DNA of 64,000 bases from Hyaloperonospora brassicae (GCA_947650285.1 CANTFL010000122.1:124001-188000), one strand, 5' to 3'; counted from the first letter of the stretch, positions 1-12,979 are shown. Numbers and translations are program-made. Notes: generated by a model not told the origin, from the letters alone.

Positions 1-180
1 CAACATCAATATCAACCTCAGCAACTACAACACCAGCAGCAACGACAGCAGTAGCATTTATGACAGATCAACAACCACAGCAACCGCAGCACATAAAACA
101 ATGATAGCAGTAGCAGGAGCATCAACAATAATAACCGAAACAACAACAACAAAAGCCATTTCAATAATATCAACAACATT
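1..180. repeat. CAA/CAG cryptically simple sequence
   Basis: The left edge is dominated by CAA, ACA, CAG and AAT triplets in imperfect runs. An open frame crosses it (101-337), but its first half is low-complexity S/T/I. I see no recognisable domain and do not call a gene. Confidence 0.6.
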
Positions 181-339
181 AGCACCGACGGACTGTGTTT
201 TCATCCTCATATCACGCGTCTGCGCCGGCAACTGGTGGATGCAAGATCAGCCCGCCCGCGGCATAACCGTCTTTGCGGTTTCCCAAACAGGCCGGGGGCT
301 GGTCATGGCCGTAAAATGGGAAAACGAAAATGATTAAGG

Positions 340-2870
340 ACGTGTAGTTTTACGTGTAACATATTACCTTGAGTGTACTATGGCGTGGGCTTAATAATTT
401 ACAATCATCTGGGGCGTTTTTTATTCTCCCTGAAGTAGATCATAAGCTTCTTGAGGCAAATTACCACGACCCCAGTTATGATCAATAGTGTGGATTGCGA
501 TAATAATTGCATAAGCAATCAAAACATTTGAGGTATTCGATAGACGATTCCGGCATAGAAGGTAAAAATTGGTTGATGGCGAATCGGTCGCAATTGCCAA
601 CTATATAGCAAACATTGATAAGATCCAAATCTGCTGTCACTATCATCAGCACTTATTATTAGTGCTCGTTGATTTTGTGGCGAAAGGAGCGGTTTTGAGG
701 GGTTTCTGTAAGGCCACGACAACACGCTTGGTCAAAAGTTTGATTCATGAACGCTCAAATTCAATGGTATAAATTATAGGACTGGCAAGACCAAAAAACA
801 TTCCTTGCTGATAATACGATATTCAATACATCGGTGCAGCTTCGCGAGAGATCAAGGCTTTCCCTAATTTTGACCTTTTTCTGCTCACTATTTACATCCA
901 TCTCAACGTTATACCGGTCATCTGATAAACCGTGAAAAAGCGTTCAGATCTTTCTATAAACAATTCCCTTCATGTAACAGTGTATAACCGTTGCTTTTGA
1001 CGCAAAACCTAACCACTGGTGTAAAAGAGGATATGTTACTTTTGATTCCGCCCATATAATAAGGCAAAAAGCACGCCGTTAATTTGCCACCACCCGCAAA
1101 ATGGCATAATAATGAAAGGAATCGGTGGATATTTTTGATATCTGGGCGCGAGATTCGAGGTAAAACGTTCGATGTAGGTATAGGGTTGTTTTTTTCAAAG
1201 TAAATAATAATGAGAGTAGCGTCTGATAACGCAGAGGATCTAACTGCAATCAAAAATACAAATCGATCTAGCTAAAATGATGCAACCTCCTCATTTTTGA
1301 ATTCAAGGGAAGTGATGTTGGATGCAATAATTTTATTATACCTATTAATGTACTTCGCGGCGAAAGTGGTTTTGGAATCCCGGGATACAGATGGCACGTG
1401 ACATAACAATCGAACAATATCCGGTCTTATTTTGATAAACGAAATACTGCTTATACAGAGTAAATGTGAAGGGTATTTATATAATTGCATTATTGAATAT
1501 AAAGGCACGATCCACAGATTAGAGTAAAAGCTCGACAATATAGTCAATTAAAGAGTTAATGATCCTTACTCATATCGAATATGTGGATCGAGCACAATAC
1601 ATGGCTATAATCTCCAGGTGATTAGTAACATTACGCCATCGGCGTTGTTTATCCGAGGATCTAATTAGCGGTAGTATGGATTAATGAACAATTACTCGCT
1701 TCCGCCAAGGTATTTAGTAAAAAAAATTAGATGAGTAATTATTTGGGAATGTATCCGAATTTTGGCTAGAACACAAAGTGGGAACACCAATAGCGTCTGG
1801 CGGTGCGAAAGATGAACGTTAATTGCTCTTTTTCTGCTCCGTACCAACTGAAAATGCGGTTCTTGCATGTACCTTACTCGTTCGGTTGGACCGGAGCACT
1901 TCCTTAAGCAATTTCAGCATATTTCACGAACGATTGCGGAAGAGTGCGTAAAGGGTTAAATAAACGCACAACAGGATCGCTCTTTAAAAATGATTTAAAA
2001 GATTTATACACGTAGCGTTCAATGTTCTGTAGGTATATTCGTACATTTGCATGCCTAAAAGACAACTCGGCGAGTTGAAGGTAATAGCCTTTATAGATAT
2101 AGGCTGCTTTTACGTTCATATCCTTGTCATATTTATGTACTCCATCATTGCTACGATCAATATAAACAGTTACGGAGATGCTGATGTGGTGACCTTAACG
2201 TACATTACATAGTAAAAAAAGCGTGTTTAAGTGGAACTGCGAGACTAGCGAGAACCGATTATGATAAGAATTTGTTGCAAGTGGAAGGATCGTATACTAC
2301 TGAAACCTAGGTTGAAGCCGGATTAATTATAACCATTTTTCGGATCGCAAATAAAGGGCAGCGTCCAAGTATGGAGCTTTAGCATAATATAGTTAAAAAA
2401 AACAGCGAAGCGTGTGGTCCACAACTTGAGGCGGGCTGTATAATGGAATACTTCGGCCGTGAATCAGATGTACTAACTTTTGTTGGCATCAATTGTCACA
2501 TATACTTAGTACAGCTAATAACCGAGTACATCTTAAGCCTTGTTCTACCTATTATATATTCATTTCTAGCGATTCATTCAATTACTACTTCACCAATAGG
2601 ACAATAACAAGCTATCTTGATCCGCGAAGGTGTCGCTATCATATAAAGAATGTTGAGAAGCAAGTATTATAAAGTGCTCATCGAAAGTTATGGACCCAAT
2701 GGTCAGCGCACCGGAGGGAAAAGGGGCCAATCGTCGAAGAAAGGTTGCCAAGTAGAAAGTGGTCACGAATGCAACGAGACATTCGGAGTGGAGACTTCCC
2801 GCACTTCCGAAGAAATCCTTTGCCAAGGTATCGGTAAACGGTAGTAAAGAGACTTTTACGTTCCCTCATT
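340..2870. other. AT-rich gene-free stretch
   Basis: Only short random-looking open frames (under 100 codons) are present, with no recognisable domain. Composition is clearly AT-rich compared with the gene-bearing part of the window after 20 kb. No RNA gene was recognised. Confidence 0.5.
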
Positions 2871-2881
2871 AAACGGTTCTA

Positions 2882-3005
2882 TCCTAAGTGGTAGGCTTCG
2901 GTACTCATTAGATTACACGATCCTTCACTGCTAGACCCGTTCCCTTATTGATAGACTTGGGTCCCTCACTGGTACCCAGTCCCTCATCGGTAGACCCAGT
3001 CTTTC
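2882..3005. repeat. degenerate ~21-bp tandem repeat
   Basis: About six diverged copies of a roughly 18-22 bp unit approximating TCCCTCAYTGGTAGACCCAG follow one another. The last three copies (from about 2941) are the most alike. It is probably an old minisatellite. Unit borders are approximate because copies differ by substitutions and small indels. Confidence 0.5.
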
Positions 3006-3289
3006 AAGGTCCGGCTACTCCTAACTAGTCACATGAAGAGTCAGTGCACCTGTCAAGGTTAAGTAAATAATTTTAAAGATAGGACTATATTGAATACTTC
3101 TCAATTTACGATACATGGGGCAGGTCTTCGTCGCGCCTCAATGTAGAACTTGTTAAGTCTATCCGCCTGTTCCGGGGAAGAATAATAAAATTTAGCTTCT
3201 GATTTAAGACAGTAACGTGGCAAGACCGCTTTAAAATAGAATTTTAGGATGTATTTGGCCTGTGGGTTCGTCGAGTAGCAACCCCCCTT

Positions 3290-3700
3290 CAATATCCACT
3301 ATCGGAAGTGGCCTACCAATCTAGCGGTCTGGGATCACGGTAAAGATTAGGAGGTCAACACCCCTGTGATTACACGAAAGGACAAGAGCGACAAGCTATA
3401 TGAAGAACTTAGTTGTAAGTCCACTTTCGACCGAGTCGATTGAGTGGCCATCTACCGGCCCACAGATTAAAGCATATCCACTCGGGGCCTAAGGTCTATC
3501 TCTTTCAAGTCAACTCATCGTTATCTCCGTCAGAGTCTACCGAGTAGTGCGACCCGCCAGACGACGGGTACACAAGGTGAGTCAAGGTTCATACTCGGCA
3601 TCGTGGTTTCCCCCCCCCCCCCGTAAGTCGGCAGTCTAGCACAGTGAGTGTTTCAACGGCTCATCACGCAAGTTTAAGACCCCACTCGACCACAATGATT
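3290..3700 (+). mobile_element. decayed LTR relic related to the 10-13 kb LTR pair
   Basis: Positions 3533-3587 align with 11182-11237 in the left LTR-like arm, including an exact 20-base match (3562-3581 with 11214-11233). The flanking few hundred bases share only patches. This is best read as an old, eroded solo LTR of the same family. The outer borders given here are guesses; only the central ~55 bp is strongly supported. Confidence 0.5.
3610..3622. repeat. poly-C tract (13 C)
   Basis: An uninterrupted run of 13 cytosines lies just downstream of the LTR relic. It could be a slippage tract or an assembly-uncertain homopolymer. Confidence 0.9.
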
Positions 3701-3763
3701 GATAAATATCTACTGTATTGATTGTTTCTGCCGGTTAAATTATCTGGTCACGCATAGCGAAGC

Positions 3764-5090
3764 TTGCTGTCGCGGATATGGGGTGAAGCGAACTCGACCT
3801 CAACCTCTTTTAAATGCGATATCGACATATCACAACGGACCGCGGTCGTGGAGCATTTTCACACCGTAAGAAGTCGCAATTCATTTCTATTTACAATTCA
3901 TGGTATTTATGACCGTATTTTTGCCAACGATAGCGCTCACTTGATTAAAAACAACCAACTGAGGCCATAGTAATTAGGGCTTTCCCAGGCGGCTGCGAGT
4001 CGTGGGTGCATAATCACGATCGCGCTCTTAGAATGCATGTCCCTATTTTAAAAATTACCGTCACACCTCCCTCTATTTTAAATTTTGATTACAGTATTCG
4101 TCGCGCACCATATCAGTGGGTGCGACGGGTCGTCATCAAGAAATCATTGAATATTTGTCAGCTTTAACTTAAACAAATCACTTTCTTCATTTAACTTTTA
4201 AAAATCTGATCACTTTGCCAGAAATGGATGGATATACATGATCTAGGGCACGTGTGCCATCGAAGACTCGAATAGATACGTATGTAAGTTACACGATTAG
4301 TGGTCGGAGATCGCGAGTGTAACGTATCTGTTATATAAAGCCCCGCAAGTCATTTTTGACCCGACAATAAAATCTGTAAGTGCTTAACGAGGCGGACCGA
4401 CAGGTTGTATACGTACACTTATAATTAAACACCAAGGCAGTATTTTTGAATATCGATTAATTGAACTAATAGGAAAAGTTATGGGCAAGCTGCCACGCTG
4501 TTATGAAGTGCACTACACATTTCATGGTAATGTACAAGTTATAGCGATACTTCCTGAAACACCGATGCTGAATTTAAGTGTGACTACAATTTATACGCAT
4601 TTACAGCGATCGTACGAGCATTAATATATATCGAAATCATGCAAGATTATCGATAGAATATAAGTTACCTGCCTACTCATGATTGTGAATTTAGTACTAT
4701 CGCAATTAATCCAACATTATAAAATGTCGTATGTACAAGGAAGATTTACATGATGATGCAAAGAAGTTTGCAACGATGTTGTGCACGTTAATGAAGACAC
4801 AATTATCGGTGTTTTGAATGAGATCTGAAAGTCATCTGAAATTGGTCAAAGACAACAAGTAGAAATAAAATGGACAAATCTAATGTCAATAGTGCATCAT
4901 AGATTATTAAAATCGTTCTGGGTAAACCGAGAAATTTAGATGGATCATAAAACCAAAAACATGCAGTAAGCAATATATAGGTCGAAAAGACCGGGTATCG
5001 GTATACATAATGTGTATGAAGGGTCCCGATGAGCCGAAGGATTAAAAATATAGTGGAAAAGAATTAGAATTAAATCTGACGACATAAGCA
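3764..5090. other. AT-rich stretch without supportable genes
   Basis: An open frame of 68 codons at 3764-3970 shows no recognisable motif. The rest is AT-rich with frequent stops in all frames. Confidence 0.4.
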
Positions 5091-5123
5091 ATGAGGAAAC
5101 AGAAAGGTTTAAAGAGGATGGAT

Positions 5124-5553
5124 GCCCTCAAAACTGCCAGCATCGTAACGAACGACAACGAAAGTCATATCTGCTCCTTATGCCACACGTCGTTGTTGTG
5201 CATTTCTCGGTTGATCAGAAGGTTCAGCGCCCAACGGCAGAACGGCACGGTCAAGAAAGGGGACAGTAACTTCGTTAGACGAGATCAGATCGGCGCGTAT
5301 CTCGTGCACAAGTAGTAGATGGCGGCGATCGCCACGCAAATCAGAGCCAAATCGATTCAAACCAGCTCACTTAACAGCAGCGAGAAGAAGAATAGCACGT
5401 TCGGAATTATTTTCCACGACGTCTTCTGACCACACCCGTATTTGCCCACTACTTGTGCTTCCCCGTCACGCGCACCTGAATGGCCTCAAAAGTACCAGCG
5501 TCGTGATGAACGACAATGAATGTCATGCCTTCTGCGCACGCCATATGGCGCTT
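5124..5553. repeat. diverged direct repeat around a decayed fragment
   Basis: Segments 5124-5195 and 5482-5553 are diverged direct copies (~70 bp, offset 358 bp). The DNA between is less AT-rich than its surroundings. Reading the minus strand gives a hydrophobic stretch and several short coding-like pieces interrupted by stops, which suggests a decayed membrane-protein gene or transposon piece. I could not identify the family. Confidence 0.35.
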
Positions 5554-5701
5554 GGAGAAAATTGAGATTTATGTGACAATGTGCATAGTAAGCTTTTGTA
5601 CGGATACGTTTTTAGACGCGAATGTTCCATTTCACGATGATCCGCGATCGAGGACCAAACTTGTAAATTATATTATTTGGCCTAGTCTAGCATTGAATTA
5701 G

Positions 5702-8700
5702 CCGTAATAAAGTACATATTACTTACCTTACACACCGGATGTATATATCATCCGTGCGCACGTGTTATCTATGGGAGATACTGGGAAAATAGATTTATTT
5801 GATGTGTAAATGCACTTCCGATTAATTTTTTTGCAGAATGGGCTGAAGTATTTCCTGTCAGCAGACCACAAGACGCTTTAGATAAGATTGAATCTGTCTA
5901 CTATATATGAAAACTTGCTAAAATCTAAACATTAAACGCATATAATATGGGACACAGGTAATTTGTAATTATATTACCACACCTTTGGATACTATTTTCT
6001 TTTAAATTATATTATATCTAAACATACGACCTTCACTATACAGTGAAATAGAAGTGCGTTTGGTCAAATGATGGTTTTTTTACAATTTGTGGTCATTATG
6101 ACTGTTACCCTTGTCGCGGTTAAAATATAAAAAATCCACGGAATGCTACAACGCAGTATTGGGTACGAGCACAATCATAGGTAATGAATGGGAGGCTATT
6201 ATTAGCATCAGTATGTACCCATACTTCACTACTACACGCTAAGAAGGCTGAAGCGTGTAGACGACATGATTGTCACTTGCGCGAAAGATTTTCATGCTAA
6301 GCATGATAACTATAATTAATTGATTCTATAGTAAGTAGTAGAATTACCTACACTCATGAGTTGAAAGAAAGCACGTCATTTCATTTTCACCGGGCGCCCT
6401 TGCCAAACTGAATACATTAACGCATCGAGTTAGGCCAACCTCAGAGTATATCGCGGAAAAATCATCCATAGCAGGAATGGTCTCGAACGTCAATTATCGC
6501 AATCTGAAGAGTTAAAGTATCGTCCAACTCGGAGCTCATAATGACCATTGTTGAAGCAGATAATGCGACAAATTCGACTCGCTCATCACGTCATATTGAA
6601 AACCTATGGCGTATGTACAAGCAGAAATGAATCGCGTATTGTGACTCAAACGGCTGATATCTTACATAAAGTCGTCGCATAAAATTAAATACAACATGAG
6701 TAGTTGGCTGGTCATGAAGGTCCTTATAATACTATTGGTTTCTCATGAAGAAGGTAATAAATTTAATATAATTATTGAGCCGATCGTGACGTCAGTACTA
6801 TTACTGCCATGCCATATTGTACGACCGCTCCATTATGGGTCTCGCTAAATAAGCCATGATAGATTCCCAGTCAAATTAGAGGGATCGCCGATATGATTCT
6901 TTTAGCTTTATTACATTCGTCAATATTGCATGTCCTTGAAGTCACTTCGTCTGCTTATCGCACTTGTGTAGGTCACCAGATAACATAATTACAGTAAATA
7001 TCACTGCGAGGTTCGCGAAAAACTTCGATTACCTAAACCTTTTCTTCTGTCTCATGTCCTGAAACGATCGGCTTATAAGAAGCGCAATATATAGGATAAA
7101 ATGTGCGAAGATCAACTTTTCAGACGACCAATTGCGAGATTGACGAACTTCGAATACTATGCAAAAACAAAAGACGATCGCCTTATAAATGAACGAGATT
7201 TTTAGGCCACTTATATTACTTAATAATACATCAACGATTTTTTGAATCTAATATAGCTTTATGATCGCGACAAAGGCCTCTATCATTTTCGAGTGGTGGC
7301 TTACGGGAGGGTAAGCGCTGAAGAGGAACTTAACGAAGGATCCCTTACATTCATCCAAATAGAATATGAGGCCTCGTTGAAAAAAGGGTTCTTTCAGTCC
7401 GTCTCAACGGTGACGCCACATCCTTCCTATAAGTAGTCGCGACCTCGTATAGATAAGATTCTGTCTACCTGTCTCCTCAAGGCAATACAGAGGCAATGCA
7501 GAGCTATACGAGTCTCTTTCATGCTAAATTATCGGCCCTTCTAACATAGGAACGGAAAAATGGGGAACTTGGAGATGTGGCGGCTTCTGTAACACGCCAC
7601 CCATCAAATTCGAACTTGGCTCGTTCACAAAACGGTGTAATCTGAATCTTTGAGCGGGGATGGCGCGCAAACTACAATATCCGTAGCTAATATGCACGCA
7701 TCTACAGCGGCTGATCCGCGGTCCTGCGGATTATCAGATCGAGGCGAGCTGTTTCAATTTTTCCCGTGGTAGGAAGAACTGGTGGTGACTGAGTGACCGT
7801 CAAAAGAGTCCCTGGCGAAAGCCGGTGCCTGGCCTTTTTACATCCCTTGTAGGCCCAGTCTAAATTAAGCGCCGCAGGATGAAGAGTGGAAGGTGAATTT
7901 GTCCAATGGTCGTCGATTTGCAAGAAAAACTCCGCTAGTTTATAAAAGTTCCAAAGTTTAAGTACAAATGCCAAGGAAAGAAACTTATTGCGACTGTAAG
8001 ACATATAGGTCAACTATATATACGTGGTATCGAATCAATAGTTTAGGATCGGAGTGTAGACAAGACCTTCGTGCTGCAAGATTGCTACCGATTGATGTCC
8101 ACAAATCGCAATTGTCTCCGGCTGAGAATTCTAACGTTTAGGTGATATCGGCGCGCTTGTACTTAGAGTAGGAAGATCTATACGTAACCCGCCGCATTTC
8201 GCTTCGCCCACGAGTGCACTTGACAAATACAATAAAAAACGCAGATCAGATGCATCCAACGTATAGTCTTTCAATCATTGTTACCGACTGTTAGACGTTC
8301 TATCAAAAGCATTATTGCCGGGATGGTAGGTGGTAGTAGTTTTGGAGCTTGGCGGCACGCGCAATAACGAAAGTAGATTCACACCAAATTGTAGCCTGCT
8401 TCCTACTAATGTCAATTCTATATGCTCGAACATGATTGTGCATATACAAATAGGAAAAAACTGTGGCCATACGTTTAGTTGCACCTCTCGTATTGCACAT
8501 GTTTTTATATCCACTGCCGAACGACCGGCTTTGATGATATCGAATTAAAAGCTTCTGCGCAATCCATGAAAGCTTTGCAATTTAGATGACTGAGCTGAAA
8601 GCTAGTTTAACAACTGACTAATGAAACATGTAATAAAGCAAAAAAATATTTAATTCATTAAATAAAAAACAAAATTATCTATTTCGATTATAAAAATTCT

Positions 8701-10217
8701 TTTGTCTCGAAGTCGAATTATTATTATCGCTGACATGGGGTTTCCTCTACTTGTCCAGAACACTACGAGATCATATATGAAGATGTAGAAACAAAAGAAC
8801 TAATGGCAAAATACCTTGTATTCGGACGCGTCCAGACACGTTTCGTTCCCCCGCCGGGGCCTCCTCAGTGGCTTGCCGATCACAAAGTGAACTACATCAG
8901 TATTGCGGTCTCTGCCGCATCCACATGTTTACCTATGATATTGAAAGTTTAAGAAACATCTCACCGATTAATTGATAAGCACTAGCTAGTAGACTTCACC
9001 GGCGTACACTCAGTACCCGGCTATATCGGAAACATCAACTGCCAACAGAAGACCAGGGTTACATTCTGCTGAAGAGTCACGACGTGCAGCACGTCGTACC
9101 TGGTAAGATGGTGTAGGCGCCTTTATTTATACGTTAAAAAACGCTCGAAAAGACGGACCAAGCAGCCACGGTGGGTGAAGAAGCTTGCAGTCACTGATAC
9201 GTAGAATGGGTGTCATCGTAAGCGTGGTGCAAGGCCAGCGCAATGACGGTTGAATTACCTGTCGAGCGTGATAGAGAAGGAGAGCTAGTGTGAGCCATAG
9301 CGAGCAAATAGTTTGGTGCAGCGGCACATTTTGACTATCAGTTTCCTCGACTTCATTAAGTTCTAATTTATCAAATATTGACAATAATCACATTGGCTCA
9401 GTGTAGGCAAGCGCTTTGAAGCTTCATGTACAGTGCACGTGCAAGAGAAGTTGGGTCTATTTATTGAACACGTTTAAAATAGGGAAAATCTTTTTGTACG
9501 TATCATCGATAATAAACTACAAACTTTAATTGTAGCGACATGTTCACCACATATTGCGCGCGCCAATCTGCGATTCTTGGCTTGATTGGTTGGCATAATG
9601 GCAGGTACTAACCAAAACATGGAGCGCCGCCGAATATAATTGACAAAGGTCATTCTACTATGTAATTTCCGAATGACATGAATGTTGGAGAACATTAATA
9701 ATTCAAATTATATTCCCATTGAATCAACATATTGTCAATGGCATGTAACGGGCTCATCATGTTAACCGCCCATTCACGACTGCCAGCAGAATAGACGACG
9801 TAACACGAAACTATAGTCGTTTCGCGCTCGCGGTAGCGCGATAAGTATGATCGACGAAGTCGCATCATGGCGACAACAGCGACGTGGTTTGCATCATCGT
9901 GATAGAATCCATCGGAATGATTGCGGCAGGCGGAATTATTGTGCCTCAATTAGCTTCACGTACGGCTCTTTCTGCCTACGTCCGATACATCTCATGATAA
10001 TACTTGTGTTCGGACAATCCACAGCTATATGTTATCGAGATCTAGGCACTTTGCGATGAGTGGACCTGTTTTTCTTTCATTTGAGAAATTGTCTTCTTGG
10101 CGCCTTCCATGACGCAGTCGACCGTAGGGAGCCAACGAAGGATTGAAGACGTGTCATTGTCATAGATCGTTCAAGTTATACGACTATTTTATCGCACGCA
10201 TGATTCTTATACAAAAG
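5702..10217. other. AT-rich gene-free stretch
   Basis: Open frames here (largest 7702-8013 minus, 103 codons) carry no recognisable domains and look random. One 9-bp perfect hairpin lies at 6232-6260 with an 11-nt loop. No RNA genes or transposase motifs were recognised. Confidence 0.4.
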
Positions 10218-11345
10218 TGTGGGTGCTCCTGGTCCTCGTGTGGTAAAGCGACTATGGAAATTCGCTATAGAGGAACTGATCGCATTACCATTATGTCCGA
10301 GCCAGTTTACGGTTGTCTGCCCGGTCCCACATCTAGTCAGATCGCGTCCATTGGATAGTCAGACTAAAATGGATATCAGATCGGGCAATTTGGGACCTGC
10401 GATCTTGGATCAAGGTATGAGGCGGAAGGTAACGTTGGCGATCACGAGCAGGAAGCGATCAATATCGTGATCAGTGATCAGGTATGTGATCGCGATCGTC
10501 ATCAGTGATCAGATAGGTGATCGCGATCAAGTTGGTATGGAGCGCACCATGTGATCCGCGATCAGCAAGGCGATCACGATCAGGAAGCGATCGAGATCGT
10601 GATCAGTGATCAGGTAGGTGATCGCGATCAGACAAGCATATCAGGTGTGGGCCACGCAAGTACAAGATTGCTACCGTCTAGAGAGAGCGACATGTGGCAA
10701 ACGATGTCCAAGACATGAGGATAGGGATAGGGTTGTTGGGTTTAATTGGTTAACATTACACAGAGTCCAATTTGCTTCAAAATACACGTGTCGACTTCTC
10801 CTCCAGGTGGATCATTGGCCACCAGACGTCAAGGAAAGGTTTACATACTTTAATCAAGTGATATCCCTGGATTGTTTGGACAGGGATCAAGATCTCTCTA
10901 CAACACCCCAACTGCGACTGGACGCAGGAAACCCTTTGTGGTGGAGGACACAAGATCGCGAGACGGCTCAAGTGGTCAGAAGGCTCGCGAATCAAGGTCT
11001 ATATTTGGACAAGGCGATCTGTTACAGATCAGGGGGACTCATATCGAGTATCCCATAAGCATACAAGTGATCGCTTGACGAATTCCACGTGATCACATCA
11101 ACCCAGATCGTGGTGTAAAGATTTCCACACCGTGATCGAACCTCGACCCCATCGCAAACACGGTCAAGTTTCCATTGACACGAGTCCACCTGGAAGAGTG
11201 CAACCCGCCCCACCGACGGGTACACAAGGTGAGGAAGGCTATCAAGAACACGGAATCGGATTACCCCCTCCGTTTATCGGTCTTCCGGGCGCCAGTGGAG
11301 AGTTGGGATCGACTTCTCAAAAGAGCGATCACCACTGCACCACAT
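10218..11345 (-). mobile_element. LTR-like sequence, left arm of inverted pair
   Basis: This ~1.13-kb segment is the reverse complement of 11,454-12,970. The mirror reading frames 10618-11058 and 11730-12182 are nearly identical, so divergence is small over the inner ~750 bp. Its inner end reads CACCACAT, close to the CCACACA expected of the family terminus. Its outer end begins near TGTGGG at 10218, where the last ~30 bp diverge from the other arm. Orientation is opposite to the gag relic that follows the right arm. It carries only about 1.6 units of the GATC-rich repeat. It could be a solo LTR or the end of a second, inverted element. Confidence 0.6.
10441..10630. repeat. GATC-rich repeat, short copy
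   Basis: Dense GATC words, many arranged as GATCGCGATC or TGATCACTGATCA-like palindromes, form about one and a half copies of the unit that is expanded in the right arm (12173-12725). Confidence 0.75.
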
Positions 11346-11453
11346 CTCAATCATCTATGCAAATCAATGACTTAATTCTATTGTTTACTCGTCTTCTTTG
11401 GAGCATGATCTCACCCTCAGTGCTAATGTCTGTCGCATCCAAGCTGCTGCTGG
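11346..11453. other. spacer between inverted LTR-like arms
   Basis: This ~108-bp segment has no counterpart in either arm and separates the two inverted copies. It shows no coding or repeat feature. A transcript through it would form a hairpin of more than 1 kb with this as the loop. Confidence 0.6.
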
Positions 11454-12970
11454 TGTGTGGTGGAGTGGTGATCGCTCTTTTGAGAAGTCGATCCCGACTC
11501 TCCACTGGCGCCCGGAAGACCGATAAACGGAGGGGGTAATCCGATTCCGTGTTCTTGATAGCCTTCCTCACCTTGTGTACCCGTCGGTGGGGCGGGTTGC
11601 ACTCTTCCAGGTGGACTCGTGTCAATGGAAACTTGACCGTGTTTGCGATGGGGTCGAGGTTCGATCACGGTGTGGAAATCTTTACACCACGATCTGGGTT
11701 GATGTGATCACGTGGAATTCGTCAAGCGATCACTTGTATGCTTGTGGGGTACTCGATATGAGTCCCCCTGATCTGTAACAGATCGCCTTGTCCAAATATA
11801 GACCTTGATTCGCGAGCCTTCTGACCACTTGAGCCGTCTCGCGATCTTGTGTCCTCCACCACAAAGGGTTTCCTGCGTCCAGTCGCAGTTGGGGTGTTGT
11901 AGAGAGATCTTGATCCCTGTCCAAACAATCCAGGGATATCACTTGATTAAAGTATGTAAACCTTTCCTTGACGTCTGGTGGCCAATGATCCACCTGGAGG
12001 AGAAGTCGACACGTGTATTTTGAAGCAAATTGGACTCTGTGTAATGTTAACCAATTAAACCCAACAACCCTATCCCTATCCCCATGTCTTGGACATCGTT
12101 TGCCACATGTCGCTCTCTCTAGACGGTAGCAATCTTGTACTTGCGTGGCCCACACCTGATATGCTTGTCTGATCACGATCACCTACCTGATCACTGATCA
12201 CGATCTCGATCGCTTCCTGATCGTGATCCCCTTGCTGATCGCGGATCACATAATGTGCTCCATAACAACTTGATCGCGGTCACCTTCCTGATTACTGATC
12301 ACGATCGCGATCACATACCTGATCACTGATGAAGATCTCGATCGCTTTCTGACCGTGATTGCCTTGCTGATCGCGGATCTCATGGTGTGCTCCACACCAA
12401 CTTGATCGCGATCACCTACCTGATCACGGATCACGATCTCGATCGCTTCCTGATCGTGATCGCCTTGCTGATCGCGGATCACCTGGTGTGCTCCACACCA
12501 ACTTGAGCGCGATCACCTACCTGATCACTGATCACCATTTCGATCGCTTCCTGGTCGTGATCGCCTTGCTGATCGCGGATCACATGGTTTGCTCCATACC
12601 AACTTGATCGCGATCACCAGCTTGATCTCGATCACATACCTGATCACTGATCACGATCTCGATCACTTATTACGATCTCGATCGCCTCCTTGATCGCGAT
12701 TGCCTTGCTGATCGCGGTTCCCTTCTATATCGACTAATCGCCAACGTTACCTTCCGCCTCATACCTTGATCCAAGATCGCAGGTCCCAACCTGCCCGATC
12801 TGATATCCATTTTAGTCTGACTATCCAATGGAAGCGATCTGACCAGATGTGGGACCGGGCAGCCAACCGTAAACTGGCTCGGTCATAACGGGAATGCGAT
12901 CAGTTCCTCTATAGCGAATTTCCATCGTCGCTTTACCACAGTCGTCTCCTGCGACGTTAGTCGCCACACA
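11454..12970 (+). mobile_element. LTR-like sequence, right arm (candidate 5' LTR of gag element)
   Basis: The segment begins TGTGTGG (11454-11460) and ends CCACACA (12964-12970), a perfect 7-bp terminal inverted repeat with the TG...CA ends expected of an LTR. A gag-like relic starts ~60 bp downstream in the plus orientation, so this is the natural 5' LTR of that element. It is ~390 bp longer than the left arm, mainly because of the expanded GATC tandem array. No matching direct copy was found further right, so the 3' part of this element is missing. Confidence 0.6.
12173..12725. repeat. ~101-bp GATC-rich tandem array
   Basis: The marker CCTTGCTGATCGCGG recurs, with small variations, at 12230, 12362, 12463, 12564 and 12703, giving spacings of 132, 101, 101 and 139 bp. 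The basic unit is 101 bp, with some units enlarged by extra internal GATC words. Each unit includes a GTGTGCTCCACACC-type hairpin and several GATC palindromes. The array is inside the right LTR-like arm and much shorter in the left one. Confidence 0.85.
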
Positions 12971-12979
12971 GTGTCGATC

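Noticed and set aside
10618..12182. Paired ~150-codon frames in the two inverted arms (10618-11058 plus, 11730-12182 minus)
   Set aside because: They are copies of the same LTR-like DNA, rich in short repeats and without domain features; their sharing reflects the inverted repeat, not protein conservation.
12173..12725. GATC tandem array considered as a CRISPR-like array
   Set aside because: Units are directly tandem without unique spacers of constant length, and the setting is a eukaryotic retroelement.
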